Below, one piece after another: positions 12,249 to 24,870 of a DNA stretch of 64,000 bases. The stretch is from Margaritispora aquatica (taxonomy: Eukaryota > Ascomycota > Leotiomycetes > Helotiales > Discinellaceae). The translations under genes and the position numbers were made by a program. Under the pieces are notes generated by a model. That model did no database searches. It was not told where the DNA came from and saw nothing but the letters and a program-made list of their open reading frames with translations. Location of the stretch: positions 671,758 through 735,757 of the forward strand of contig VJWN01000012.1 in assembly GCA_007644065.1 (NCBI GenBank), in the 5' to 3' direction. Each line of letters opens with the position of its first letter. The stretch's first letter is position 1.

Positions 12249-14782
12249 GGGAAGGAGAGAGTGAGCGTGAAAGCCAGTAATTGATGGAAGTGGCCGAACA
12301 CGAGGCATGTCACTGGATTTCTGCGACTGATGGAATATTCTTTCCAGTACCGGCAGGGAGATTCACGGGGAGAGTGCGGGGTGGAAAACGCGAAGATGCA
12401 CCAGTGACACGCCAAGTGCCGTGAATGTCACCGAACAACCATCATCGAATTTACCACCGGCCGAAGGGCGAATGTCGTCGACTTTTTTTTCTCTTGATGT
12501 GAGGAAAAGCTTCAATATGTTCAGATGATCAAAGTTGTGCCTGTGCTGTGGCTGCATGATGTTGGTTATTATTACCTCTGCCTTAATCCGGCTCACGGGA
12601 ATCCGAAACGTGAAGTTTCCGTAAAAGAAATTGAACAACATATGATGGAATTTTTCATCGAATTGAGATTCTTCCAGTTTTATGCATATCTATTTCTCGT
12701 ATTACTCTATGACTGACAGTGGCAGTGACAGACAATCCTGCCAAAAGTCCACGAACCATGTCTGTTGCGATATTCTCAAATCTCAGCTTTCAATCTCGAG
12801 ATCCGCTCGGTAAACGATGCGTACGTATACCCTCCCGGCCCCTTAATAAACAGTCACCCGCCTTCCGGATTGATGAGGCTCCCTCGAGGTCTGGATCCTG
12901 AAATAGAGTTTCGCGTCAGCTCACATCATTTCCTTGTGCCCTAGATTCACGTGATGTTGAATTGAGTTGGAGTGCTGAGCTGATTTGAGCTGGGATCTTG
13001 AACTGAAACGACGCTCAGCTGTGAAAGTGCATCAAAGATTCGAAATTCGCTCACTGTGAATGACCGGATTCCGGAGGTTGGATGGCCATGAACCAATTCT
13101 ACGCCATCTTCTAGAAATCTTCACACCACCAACAACTCCGTGTAAAAGTTAGAGATATTGCATTCTCCCCGCAAATGGCTGATATCCAGGAAACAACAAC
13201 ATGGTAATATGGAAACAAGAAATGCCGTTAATAAATCAAGCCTTTGCACCAAGCCGACTGCAGCAGTTCCCATTTAGCTAGTCTCATGCACCTGACGAAA
13301 ATCCAAACCTTGGGCTGAGCAAAGGGCAGCTCGATACGAATTGAACCCGAATACGCTTGGAAATAAATCAAGCACAAAATCAAGCTTCCCCAGAAATTAA
13401 AAATCAGGAACGCCTCCTTGGCAGCCACATTGGATGATATGGCTGAGGGGAGGGCTGTGACTGGTGGAAGAACCGGCATTGAGTGCTGGTAGATTAGGGA
13501 TGTTGCGTTCTGGATCATCTGGATGCCGTCCCGAATGTCTTGTTAATGTCTTGTTTCGTCTTTATGAGTGGGGATGACAACCAAGACATGAAACGGTGAG
13601 GACCCACGGGGGTGCATGTGAATCGTGGACTTGACTGCTTGGGTGATGAGAGTGTATACTTCGTACTGGATGTGGTTTGTCCTTCTCTTCTCGAAAGGCA
13701 AACATTCAGGAGAAATGAGTTCTCTTAACACACATGACTGTTTGGCAGCTTCACGATATGTTTGAGATTTTCTCTGAAGCGATTACATGGGTGGATAGCT
13801 CCAGCACTCAAGTACCGACCAAGGTTTGGCTTGATATAGATGAACTCTGCCTGGTTGAGATGGGATGAATTTCCAGGGGCAAGAACTGGTGCTCGGATGA
13901 TTACAGGGTTATTTCATAGCCCTGTAATGCTTGACTCCACCGCGATCCATCAAAAGGGAATTAAGTTTGGCATTAAATGGGATTTCTGCAATTGGCTTCG
14001 GTCCAGAGCCGACTTGATGCTTCAATAAGCTTGTTTCTCTACCCAGGAGCTATCACCCCTCTCCCTGTGGTCACATCTTGGGAAAAGCCCGGTGAGCTGG
14101 CGGCAAAATGTCACTTGTGAATTGTCCATCTGACTTACAGAAAACGGCATCTCAGAGTAGCATTGTAAGTTTTGTCTAGACGGAATAATCATCATCATCA
14201 TCGATGGTCATGAGTTGTTGAGTTTTACTCTATTTGATCTTCCGAATGACATTCCACCAAGCCTCGATTCATGTTTATTGCCCCATACTGCTCGCTAAGG
14301 CTGGTATGAATGCACTCCACACTCGAATTGTGCCTCACGGTGTGGCTTGCTAGACAAGATATCATAGGACATAGCACACAAGAATTCTCCACTTTGCGAA
14401 TAGCCAGGGGATCAGCTCTTTATATGAAAATTTCATTTCAGATCCTTGGCTTGAGAGCTTGATTTCTGTCTCACTCACACACACACTGAACTTCGCCATC
14501 ATTTCGGCTTTCGAAATGTCCATATCGACGGAAGATTATGGCCCCTTGTTTCTTGGTCCTGGTCATGGCGTTGCTTGATAGACAAGACAAGCAATGACAA
14601 GACTCTTGGTCGCGGCTCCCAAGAGTATAAGAAAGGCTTGGTCTGCTCATCGGATATCTCTTTTCCTCACCAGCATCAGCTTCACATTCATTCATTCCTT
14701 CGCTTGTTCTGCTATCAGCACTTTTGCATTCTTACAAACAACTTTTTTTTTTCACCACCTCATTCTTCAACAAATCATCAAG
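12249..14782. other. Intergenic, upstream of the polygalacturonase
   Basis: About 2.5 kb. Open frames here are short and lack recognisable family features, so I call no gene. A TATA-like TATAAGAAA lies near 14625, about 155 bp before the polygalacturonase start. CAT repeats lie near 14190 and a CAC/CA run near 14475. Confidence 0.45.
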
Positions 14783-16024
14783 ATGGTTCAAATTTCAACC
14801 CTCATCAGCCTTTTGGCTGCTTCAGTCTCCTTGGTATCTGCCGCACCAGCTGCGATGCCTCAACCAACTGCCGCCGCTGAGCTCGCCAAGCGTGCTTCGT
14901 GTACTTTCTCTGGTTCAACTGGAGCTGCCGCAGTCTCCAAGAGCAAGGCATCTTGCGCTACCATTGTTCTCTCCAGCGTTGCTGTTCCATCAGGTGTCAC
15001 TCTCGACTTGACCAAGCTCACCAAGGGCACCCACGTCATCTTCGAGGGAACCACCACCTTCGGCTACGAGGAGTGGTCTGGTCCTTTGATCTCGGTCTCC
15101 GGAACTGACATTGTTGTGACTGGTGCTTCTGGCAACGTTATCAACGGAAACGGTGCTAAGTGGTGGGATGGATTGGGAAGCAGTAAGCGAGAAATTCAAT
15201 TTGGCACCAAGTTTCAAATACTGACATCTCATAGACGGAGGCAAGACCAAGCCAAAGTTCTTCTACGCTCACAGCTTGATCACTTCATCCATCACCGGTC
15301 TTAACTTCAAGAACGCCCCAGTCCAACTCATGTCCATCAACTCCTGCACAACTCTTGCTGTCACCAACATCAACGTGAGTTTCTTCTGAATACTGCTTCC
15401 TACAGCATATACTGACCACTTTCACAGTTCGATAACACCGCAGGTGACGTTACCAACGGAGGCCACAACACCGATGCTTTCGATGTCGGCTCTTCCACAG
15501 GCGTAACCATCACCGGCGCTGTCGTCAAGAACCAAGATGATTGTCTCGCCATCAACTCTGGCACAGGCATCACCTTCACTGGTGGATCCTGCTCCGGTGG
15601 TCACGGTCTCTCCATCGGCTCTGTTGGCGGCCGCTCCGACAACGTTGTCAAGACCGTCACTATCTCCTCCTCCACCGTCACCAAGTCCGACAACGGTATC
15701 CGCATCAAGACCGTTTCTGGTGCCACTGGTTCCGTCTCCGGCGTCACCTTCAAGTCCATCACCCTCTCTTCCATTGCCAAGTACGGTATTGTCATTGAGC
15801 AGGATTATGAGAACGGCTCCCCAACCGGAACCCCAACCTCCGGTGTCCCCATCACTGGCCTCACCGTCAGCGCCGTCACTGGCTCCGTTTCCGCCTCTGC
15901 CACAAACGTCTACATCCTGTGCGCCAAGGGAGCTTGCTCCGGATGGACCTGGTCCGGCGTCAAGGTCACCGGCGGAAAGACCAGCACCAAGTGCTTGAAC
16001 ATCCCATCCGGCGCTTCCTGCTAA
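14783..16024 (+). CDS. Secreted endopolygalacturonase (GH28)
   Basis: A pectin-degrading endopolygalacturonase (EC 3.2.1.15) that hydrolyses homogalacturonan in plant cell walls. Exons 14783-15182, 15235-15374 and 15428-16024 give 378 residues, the usual size. Residues 1-20 form a signal peptide ([20 protein letters not shown]), followed by a short propeptide ending in KR, a Kex2-type site just before ASCTFSG. The GH28 catalytic motifs are intact: [30 protein letters not shown] and DNGIRIKT. They supply the three catalytic aspartates, the histidine and the RIK substrate-binding set. The C-terminus ends in the expected paired cysteines. It is closest in feel to the basic endo-PGs of Botrytis and Sclerotinia. 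A longer open frame upstream of 14783 is 5' leader. It sits alone, away from other wall-degrading genes. Confidence 0.96.
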
Positions 16025-16810
16025 ATGGATTTAGCGACCGCAAATCTTGGTTCTGCAGTAGCCGATTTGGGTGCTCTGGGGGAAGAATCAGGCGGTGGAC
16101 GTTGAAAACGGAGGAAAGGGTGTGAATTTCCCAACAAAAGGACATTTGTCCGCTTTCTTGTCATATACTTTTCTTGATCTCGGACTTGAAGTCTGGATGG
16201 TGGACACTGAGTGTCTACCTGCATATCGCAACCACATGAACATAGCGCAATTACATTCGATGCTGTCCATAAAAACACTCTTGTCTCAAACTGCCTTGTG
16301 AATCTTCTTCTGTTCTTCATTTTTTTCAATAGACCCCTAATTCCTCAGACTATAGTGTGAAATATCATGACTATTCGCTTAGCCTTCTTGTCAATATTTT
16401 CGCATTTCACGAAAAATTCCTTGTCGCACCGCTTCATGCTTTGACCGGGATTTTACCTTTCTATGAAGCCTCATGGATCCTGATTGCTTTATAAAATTAG
16501 CTCGTATATCACAAAAGGCGGAACAGTAAACAAGCACTTTTCACTTCAATGAAGATGCCTAATACTTACATCAGTGTTGCCCTCCACCTCCACCTGCACA
16601 AATAGGCATAGACTCACATCATGATACCCGACTGAACCATCAACCTAGACGCATTCATTTTCCCAGCACAATCAACCAATTTCTTACACTGCAAATAGAC
16701 GTACAGGTGCATACCGAAGAATGAAGTATGAAGTACCCACAAACAAACAAACAAACATACCATCACAACCTCTCTGAACGAATCGAACGATGGTTTCTGC
16801 CAATCGCCGC

Positions 16811-16831
16811 TCACCACTCACCACTCACCAC
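16811..16831 (+). repeat. Tandem repeat (TCACCAC)x3
   Basis: Three perfect 7-bp copies. Confidence 0.85.
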
Positions 16832-16924
16832 TCCGAATCATCTCCTCCCGTTCCATCTGTATACCACAGAGTAGAGAGGAAGTAGATCAAGCTCGTAATT
16901 GTATTTGTGCAAACAAATGACCAA

Positions 16925-16940
16925 TCTTATCTTATCTTAT
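16925..16940 (+). repeat. Tandem repeat (TCTTA)x3
   Basis: Three copies of TCTTA with a trailing T. Confidence 0.85.
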
Positions 16941-17453
16941 ATCATAACTCTGATTTCCTGAGCGGGTGAAGACAAAAACCAATTCTTTTTAACCGAATCC
17001 GTAATCTTTGAACCTGATGAGATCGGAACCTACCGATCTACTTGGAAGCATTTTTGGACTTTAGCCAATTAAAAGTGACTTTATGTGCAAGTTTGTAGAC
17101 TATCAGTCTGGTTTTGCATCAGACTGGCTGTTGGTCGGAATTTGTAATGTATTGACACGGAAGTATATAAACAATGTAATGAGATCCGCTGCTTACTTCC
17201 TCACCCAGTAGCCAAACTAACCCTGCTCCTGGTAGTGTTGCACTCCCGTCTAAGATTTTGGATCCCAATGAAGTTTCCGATTTTTTTTTATAAAAAAAGG
17301 TGGAGAAGAAGCTGTCAGGAGGTTTAAATATCCAATCAAGTAGAAGTTAACTATTGAATTTAATAGCAACAGCTCTCTTGGAAGTAGATTCATTTCTATC
17401 TAAAATGAATTTCGAGAACTACCCTCTTGCGAGCCGTTTCTTGGCTAATCACA

Positions 17454-18870
17454 CTATCTAAGCTTCTTCTGGGCATCCTTCTGAAAAGAAGCATACCAAC
17501 GAGGGACCTCCTCATCCCAAAAGGACCACCCATCAGGCACATTAGCTCGAAGAATAGACGCATACTGGTAGCGCACAGAATACCCCTCCGAGTGCCCAAA
17601 GCGGTCGATATGTGTACGTATATCGTCAGGTTGCTTACAAAGCTCAATCTCCGTAAGCTGCTCTAGTCTGCACCCGAGGAAGAACGAGAAGGAACTCGAA
17701 CTAAAGGTCGCAAAAGTATATTTCTGTTGTAGAACGCAGGACCTGAACTCGTTTGCTACGATATCGTAGTATAACCCAAGCCTTTCATCAATGTGTGAGG
17801 CGTTTGGAGTAATTTTATTCACATTAAAGAAAGAGTAGTCAAGATTCGATGTGTTCAGAATGCGACGGGTCAAGCCGTCTATGTTTAGGTCGATTTTCCA
17901 GCTTTTGGAGTCGCCGATTCTTCTCTCGCCTTTAAATACCAGCGACTTGGTGAGTTCCATATCATCGTCCCAGACTGTTTCTAGAGTACGCCAGCCCCTA
18001 CGGCTGTACTTCATCAGTAAGCTGCCGTAGAATGGCGTCAGAGGGCGTAGTTGATATGTTTTGCGCTTTTTGAAGGTGACATCGGGAAAGACAGAGTAAG
18101 CTTTGTTCCAAGTGATCACGTTGATCAGAGCCGTAGTGTAAAAGTCTTGAATCACCACTAAAATGGGTAATTTCGTGGTGCAAATGATCTGAACTCTTGA
18201 GTCAACTGTTCCTGTGGCACTAGGACGAGTGAACGTTTTAACCTGACGAATTGACGAGTCAGCTGGAATATCAAGACCAATTTGAGTGACTCTTTACCCC
18301 ATAGATATTGATAGATCGATCTTCGTACTCTTCCATTTCCTTGGTTTCACTTAGGATGTATCCCTCGTCTAGGACTAGATATTCACAAAATGAAATTGGC
18401 CCAGGGTCCATCCAATCGCCCATGATGTACACATCCAGATCAGAGTCTTCCCATATTACTCTGTCAAAGAATTGGAGTGCAAAGCTTCCAGACTACAGCA
18501 ATTGGGATTAGCCTACCACTGCTAATATTCAAGAGGAGCTGCAAAGAATGTGAAGCACATGGTTGTGAGAACACTGGGACGGTGCTTGGCAAAACAAATA
18601 TGTTGCCCATTTCCATTGAGAATAAAATCACAAACTTACTATCAGGGCATCATGATCTGCCATCCACTGTCTAAGACGGATTGGATTATCGACAAAGCGC
18701 TTGAGAAGGCGGTTGATATCCCATTGATTCTTGAGAAGTGTATCTATTGGCCCTTGAATTTGCTTGGATGTTGCTTTCAGATTGACGATATCAACGCGTG
18801 TCAAAAAGTGGCATATACGATCGTAAATTGGATAGGATAAAAGGATATCTCGCCATGTTGGTGTCGCCAT
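17454..18870 (-). CDS. F-box-like protein with SGSFALQFF domain
   Basis: A 404-residue cytosolic protein in three exons: 18640-18870, 18298-18492 and 17454-18242, all phases closing. The N-terminus has an F-box-like helical motif (YPIYDRICHFLTRVDIVNLKATSKQI), which would dock on Skp1 in an SCF ubiquitin ligase. Exon 2 carries SGSFALQFFDRVIWEDSDLD, a motif common in an expanded fungal family of F-box-associated proteins with a nucleotidyltransferase-like look. The C-terminal half contains FSFFLGCRLEQLTEIELC and SVRYQYASI. Several published fungal homologues of this kind are annotated only as hypothetical. No target can be named. The gene converges on the region downstream of the polygalacturonase. 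Confidence 0.75.
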
Positions 18871-19557
18871 TCTGCCACGATGACAGGACGACAGCCTGAA
18901 ATTTCAAGTTGCGAAACAACAGACTTTGGACTTTCAACTCCATCAACCATAGGTCTTAAATCCAGACGACGCAATAAGTCGAGATAATTGTGTCTGAGAC
19001 GCTCATCACCAATGAAGATATATGAGAAAGAGTCACTTCAGCTTGAGCTGGGGTATGCAAGTGGCCAAAATAGGACTAGCTTCATATCCTCTTTCGTCTC
19101 ATAGGTAGCTTATGGCTGGGAAACCTCGTCGTCTTCTGAGGCCAGTGGAATTGAACACTGTGACAAGAGTTAGACTGCTCAAATGAGTTATACTGCAAGT
19201 TTGAGAGGAGTAGAAATACAAACCTGATATTTTCTAGTCAACAAAAGATAATCGAACGACGGTCTATTCATAAGTGACCCAGTACAATGTTCGTCCTGAT
19301 GTTATGCACTAGGCGAAGTATCAAGCTTTAAAGAAGAAGTGAGAGTGGTGGAGTTTATTGATAATTTGGAGCATTCATGTAGATGAGCTTTCTCCTGCGA
19401 GGTACCACGGGACTGCATTTACTACACAGATAACCAAATTTCCTCATCCCGTTAACACTGTTATTAAAGCACCTCAGCAAAGAACTGACACCAGAGCCAA
19501 CCTTACAGCTGCAGTTCATCCACAAAATTCAATCACTTCAATATACCTAGGTTGCTA
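18871..19557. other. Intergenic
   Basis: About 0.7 kb between two minus-strand genes. I see nothing coding; it should hold the F-box gene promoter. Confidence 0.5.
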
Positions 19558-20184
19558 CTAGAGCCCAATTCCCGATGAAATACTCAATTCAGGAATTCTC
19601 GGCACTCCTTCCCACTCACTTTCTCTATCCCACCCTCTCTCAACCATAATCCCCGGTCCTGCGCCATGTCTCCAGTATTGCCTCTCCCCATCCCCTACTG
19701 GTTTCCTCCTTAGCAGGTTTCTCTGATCACCGACACGCCACATCTCATGGAGCTGATTTCTTGCTTTCCTGATCGCAGTATGAATCCAACTCGACCTCCG
19801 TCGCTCGTCTGAAAACCTTGGCTCGGGAAAGGAATGATACCGATCGAGTGGTTCATCAGTGGAGCGAGCGACAGGTGGCCATGGACTGACTGGTTCAGCA
19901 GAATAGAAATGAAACTCTTCTTCCACTTCAGCAGCTGCGGGTGTGATCAAATGGTCTTCTTCAAGTGCTTCAGAGCATTCGCATGAGGGACTACGTGCTA
20001 TGGGTGCTGATGTTGTAGAATTGTGGCGGAAGAACCCCCCAAAAGGTTGTACCACCTTCTGGGCGAAGTCTTTGAGATCGTTTGGTAAATGAAAGAGTTT
20101 GGAGAAAGATGATCGAGTTGGATGCGGCAGTGTGTGGTTCAGACGTGAGTCTCTGCCACCCCATGTATGTGATTTGGGTGCCAT
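19558..20184 (-). CDS. Hypothetical protein, Pro/Arg-rich
   Basis: A single-exon open frame of 208 residues. No known domain is recognised. The protein is hydrophilic, with Ser/Pro/Arg-rich, probably disordered flanks. A central segment (SPWPPVARSTDEPLDRYHSF) leads to an amphipathic stretch (SSWIHTAIRKARNQLHEMW). No signal peptide or membrane helix is visible. Its length, clean start and protein-like composition support a real gene. It may alternatively be a chance frame or a terminal exon of a longer gene. It lies in the same direction as GPI11, about 680 bp downstream of it. Confidence 0.5.
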   Translation of the reverse strand: MAPKSHTWGGRDSRLNHTLPHPTRSSFSKLFHLPNDLKDFAQKVVQPFGGFFRHNSTTSAPIARSPSCECSEALEEDHLITPAAAEVEEEFHFYSAEPVSPWPPVARSTDEPLDRYHSFPEPRFSDERRRSSWIHTAIRKARNQLHEMWRVGDQRNLLRRKPVGDGERQYWRHGAGPGIMVERGWDRESEWEGVPRIPELSISSGIGL

Positions 20185-20862
20185 GGCACGTTCGTGTTGA
20201 TGTCTGGAATTCGAAACCGAACAACTTGGTGTGACTCAGAAGGCGCAAGCTCAATAGACAGCGCGAGTAATGCACATGGGCGGGTGAAGAGCGAAGTAGA
20301 AGCTCCAAAGAAAGTGCAAAATATGCTTATACTAGTAGCGACCGCGTGTAGCATCAAAAGCCGAATGATATAGGATGAGAGCGAATGTCAATCGATTGTA
20401 AAGATGAGAACGGCAAGACGCTGTCGAGTTTCATAGCTGGTTGATGAAGAGACTGGCAATACAAGAATGGGAATGCAATGATTGTCGCTCTTTCCCAATA
20501 TGTTTTCATAGGTGTAGAACTTTCTTCAGTAGCCACTTCCCGTGGGATAGAGCTCAGCAGATGTAAGAGAGATCGAGTCACCCATCAAAGAAAAGCAATG
20601 CTAGTAATAAAACTGCTAACAACGCCAAGGTTTTGGTGCCAGTTAATAATACGAACAAAGCGTGCAGAACTGCGACATTTCATACATAGAAGGAGAACGA
20701 ATTCAATAGTGCCTTGCAATTACACACACAAATCATCTGGGACAAAGGCAACTTTGCCATAAAACAATTTCTTCTGAGACTGCGTTTGGCACACTTAGAC
20801 TTCAGATATGTTGCCTTAAACTGGTGCCAGGCTAGTTTCAAGCAGCTCCAAGCTCACTCAGC
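20185..20862. other. Intergenic
   Basis: About 0.7 kb with no supportable gene; includes the short repeat CTCACTCAGCTCAGCTCA near 20853. Confidence 0.5.
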
Positions 20863-21655
20863 TCAGCTCAATTCAATCCTCTTCCCTCTTACCAAGTATC
20901 CACCCACAATCTTGCCCGCCACAAAACCTATATAAGCGCCAGTAACAATGGTAACAGGCCACTTCTGCCACTCCCTATCCCAATCCAGAGGAATCGGTAC
21001 AGCACCCACCCATGCACCTAAGAATGCACCAATGGCACCTCCATAAACTTCGTCCAAAGGACTATATGCTGACACAATCTCGCACCATTTGCTGCTATCG
21101 GAGCCATGGACGTAGATGAGAGGGAATATGGCTAGCAAAGCGATGTGTGCAGAGCTAAGGAGTGTGTGGGCTAGGTGTGAGGTTATTGGAGCACCGAAAA
21201 GAACCTGAATGGCTGCTAGGACGGGTACTGAAATGAGGGTGAGGATAAGGGCGATAAAAACTGTCTAAATGGTTGTTAGCGATTTTTCTGCGTTGGATGG
21301 AGATTCATACAAATGCATTTCCGGTTGGGAGAGTGGTCTTCTTGGGTGCGTTGAGCTTCACCTTCTTCACAAGTTTTGTACCTGTTCCAACAGCCGGTAG
21401 ACAAGCTACTGCATACACAATTTGTACAGTTGTGACTGGTACTAGCATATGCAGAAGTGTAGAAGTTGGATCTGCCACTAAAGCAGGAAACCGCATGTAG
21501 AAAGTTGTGAGTAGCAAAGCGGGATGGGCACTCGAGATGAATTTGGCTACTTCGGTGGGTAGGAGATCAATTGGAGAAGACGGCTTGGCCGCTGGTGATT
21601 GAGGGCTTATGCCTGCGCCTGCGCCGGACATGGTGATGGGATCAATGAGTGGCAT
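20863..21655 (-). CDS. GPI11: GPI11/PIG-F, GPI-anchor biosynthesis
   Basis: A multi-pass ER membrane protein of the PIG-F family. It stabilises the ethanolamine-phosphate transferases GPI7 and GPI13, which add side-chain and bridging ethanolamine phosphate during GPI-anchor assembly. Two exons (21311-21655 and 20863-21264) are joined across a 46-nt intron in phase 0, giving 248 residues. Hydrophobic helices include LLHMLVPVTTVQIVYAVACL, TVFIALILTLISVPVLAA and HTLLSSAHIALLAIFPLIYV. The family's C-terminal block GGAIGAFLGAWVGAVPIPLD followed by DREWQKWPVTIVTGAYIG is the clearest signature. I chose the start MPLIDPITMS because fungal members commonly begin with a similar string. An in-frame ATG 63 nt upstream (21718) would add 21 residues. 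Confidence 0.92.
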
Positions 21656-22005
21656 ATTTGTATTGAAAGAAATATGGAGGGAAGATGCGATGTCAATAAA
21701 CGTGGTTGTGAACTCCACCTCAGAGCCTGATCTGCAAGGCTGACGACGAAATTTTGGACAGCAAGTTCAGCTCTCCTCAAGTTTGGAGGACGGAATATGT
21801 TTGGGATTTCTTTTGATGGACTAATAGCTAATCTGACAGCGCAACTGCTATCGTAATATTCTTTCTACTCTCTGGTCTGTAGGAAGCAAAGATTTCTAGC
21901 AGTCCTCTAGCAAAGATATCATGAACCTCTAAGCCAAGATCTTGACAACCACCAAAAACAGACTTTTACACATTGTTTTCACCTGTAATTGTAATACCCT
22001 GCCCC

Positions 22006-22812
22006 TCACGCTTCACCTGCCTTTGGTAGCAAATTCCTCAAAGATAGGTCGTAGACAATATCCTCAATCTTCTTGACATTGTACTTGATACTATCGCTTC
22101 TTCGTCGGAGAGAGTCGTTCTTCAGGTTCAGAATCTGGAAGCCAGCGTGAAGGTCCTTGACAAAGCCGCTGATCTGCATAGGACGCTGGTAGTCTCCGAG
22201 AGTGACTGAGTTGATAGCAAGACGAGAGAGCTCTTCGATGAGGGTTATGAGGGACTGCAGATATTCTTCGATGCTGATGTGGAAAGCATCCCTATCCTTA
22301 AGATTGACAGGAACTGCAGCTGTTAGAAGAGCTTAAATACTTATGAACCACATACCATTGAGAATCTCGCCGACCTCCTCGATTGTTAAAAGCTTGCCAG
22401 CTTCCGCAGGCTTACTATTCATCCCCATTCCACCCAAGTAGCCACAGAGCAGAATCGAGAAGATGACATTCTGCACATCCTTAGTCCATAGACCATTGTA
22501 TTTGTAGTATGGAGAGGTTGACGCGACTTCCGAGAGCTTGCTGATGCTCTCGATTTCTTCTTTGATGGACTTTTCAGCTGCTTCCAAGACAGGTTGGACT
22601 GCAGATGTTAGATATTGTTGATGTTGTAGGCATTGCGCAAACTCACGATGGGCGGCTGGGGTTGAATGGGCTCTTGAGAGAATTGATTGCGCGTTTCGAC
22701 CTTGCCTTTCAAGGGTTTGAATGATGTTCTTGATCTGTTCTCTGACCTCGGCGTCCTCATCGATCTTGGTTTGAAGCTGTTCAAAGATTCGAGGGTCTAT
22801 CATTCCGGCCAT
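22006..22812 (-). CDS. Translin
   Basis: Translin, a helical nucleic-acid-binding protein. With TRAX it forms the C3PO-type octameric endoribonuclease, which removes small-RNA passenger strands and processes tRNA fragments. Exons 22647-22812, 22356-22598 and 22006-22319 give 240 residues, the family length. The N-terminus (MIDPRIFEQLQTKIDEDAEV) and the segment GFVKDLHAGFQILNLKNDSL, followed by RRRSDSIKYNVKKIEDIVYD, are translin hallmarks. The first intron (48 nt, 22599-22646) is a multiple of three with no in-frame stop, so its retention would insert 16 residues (REFAQCLQHQQYLTSA, or shifted by one). The second intron is only 36 nt. No TRAX gene is seen in the window. Confidence 0.93.
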
Positions 22813-24870
22813 TTTGATGGTTGGTGGTGGGGTTGGAGGGGTAATGCACCGGGTTCGTCGTAGAAATCGAAGGAAGTTTGTTTGCCCTGTAAGTCAATGC
22901 TTGCCAACTCAGCTTGGAAATCTTCGAAATTTCAAGTCTTGATTTTTATTATCCATCAATTATACACTGCGGGGAACTGGAAGCAGCAAAGGTCAAGGGT
23001 CGAAAGCACAACAGTTTTTTTACTCGATGTTTATTTGGATTCAGTCTGCAAATACACGACACCGAGGCTCTAAAAAGTTCACAATGTCAACAAAGTTGAA
23101 AAATGCAATAAGTACCTATCCTCTTCGAATTTCTGACAAGCAGAAGAATCAATGAAGAATATTCGCGACAACTGGAGGCAGTGAAATACCAGTGTCACAG
23201 TAGAAGAAAACATAAGCAAGCTCATAGGTCTTCTCCCGTAATACAAAAATAAGAATAATCAATGTGATTCCCTTAGGAATCTTTCAGAGATTAAACTGAA
23301 AAGAACAGATACTACACTTGATCTAAGCCAATAGGCAACTGTGAAGATGTTAGCAGATGATCGATGTTAGGGGTAGGGTGATAAACTGACAGAGAGCTGA
23401 TCTTTTTTCTCAGGAGGAAAGGGCAAGATACTTGTACTTGAGAATTCGGTGTTTGGCGCTAGTTAGACCTAGCTAAAGCTAGGCTTAATTAAGACTAGGC
23501 TGAGAGCGTTTGTCTTGTTTGCTCATTATTCTAGCCTAAGGCAACTCAAATCGTAATGAGTGTGTCGTTTTTGAGGCTGAAAAACGAGGGAGGTTGGTTG
23601 TTGTTGCAGTATGATTAAGCGAGATGCATGTAAACAAAGCAAGGGGGCCAAGTAGGTACGACTAAGGAAAAGGTACTGTACCTTGTCAGCAATTACAAAA
23701 GCATAGAAGTAGGCAAGTTGGAAGCAATGTTAAGAAATGAGAAAGTGTTGCCCCAATACCAATAGTGGACATTTGGAGTCAAGCGAAGGGGTTGTAAGCA
23801 AACAAAAATCAAGTAATCTAGAAGACTTAATGGTACTTCCACCAAGGAAGATTGTTGAGTAGCCATGACGATCTCATGCAATTGTTAACCTAGTAGATAC
23901 TTAGGTTGGTGAACATGGACTTCGATTCTCTCTGAACATCAAATGAGGCAAGGCTAATTTGGTATCACATTAGATCCATTCGTGGAGCTCTCACGTACCT
24001 AATTCTCATCTAAGGGAGCTAATCTGATGAGAATTTTCTTTTATTTCTCTTACTTTTTGTCTTACATTAAATAGTTCAAATCCACATTGATGTCTATTGT
24101 CTCGCAAAGACAAAGTAGAAGTAACTGGTGCTCTTTATTGAACTCGTGTTGACCTCTGATTGTAAGTTATTTCGTGTAGAAAAAGTTTGGAGCAATAAAT
24201 TGACTATTATCAGTAGCGACTTATAGGCCAGGTTTCTGACGAGGAAGGATTTTTTGCGTTAAAAACTAGGCACTATTGATCTAATACAAAGGTTGGCTGA
24301 TCAAAATCCCAAGGCATTGCATATTTATCACTGAAAAGACATACGCTAAAACGTACCTCCGAAAAGTATATTGGAAGCAACTTATTATTATGGAGTGTGT
24401 GATCTCAACCAAAATTGTCCGAAATCTTCTTAAAACCTTTTCTGAAGCTATTCACAGGTAAAGTACCATACCGGAACATAAAGTCACATGATATATCCAT
24501 CACGCCAACGTCGCCGGGATTTCGTGATTGAGAATGGAAGGCATCCTCCAACTGCTCAAGAGGATCCATCTCCTAGTCACATTGCATTAAAGATGACTCA
24601 ATGGGTAGTCACAAAGTGAACTCTCTTTGCTGGTCTCTTGGCAGAAAGATCAACCTCAATGTTATCAAATGAGTCAGGCCGAAATGCAAACCGAGCATCA
24701 TCACACGATATTAACCCTCACTATTTTCCCATATTGCCCACTGACCCAAGGCCACCAGGCTCCACGAAAAGATCGCTTATCTTCCCTTTTTCTCTTCTAA
24801 GCCAACCTGTACCCAGATAGGCACCTGACTTCCAGCACTCCGAGTTCATCTAAAGTCACGTGTGACCAGC
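22813..24870. other. Intergenic between divergent genes
   Basis: About 2 kb without a supportable gene. It contains a short inverted pair of CTAG-rich words around 23466-23505 and is AT-rich from about 24000. It should hold promoters for translin and the ABC-F gene. Confidence 0.5.

Larger units (their letters stand above)
16025..17453. other. Intergenic, convergent 3' ends
   Basis: About 1.4 kb with no supportable gene. It holds CAAA repeats (about 16738-16755), three TCACCAC copies (16811-16831), a TCTTA repeat (16925-16940) and an A/T run near 17280-17300. Confidence 0.55.

Noticed and set aside
13228..13518. 96-codon minus frame with a hydrophobic segment
   Set aside because: Composition and lack of conserved motifs suggest chance; no supporting exons nearby.
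14594..14782. Upstream ATG in frame with the polygalacturonase
   Set aside because: It would bury the signal peptide behind 63 residues; the 14783 start gives a standard secretion signal and length.
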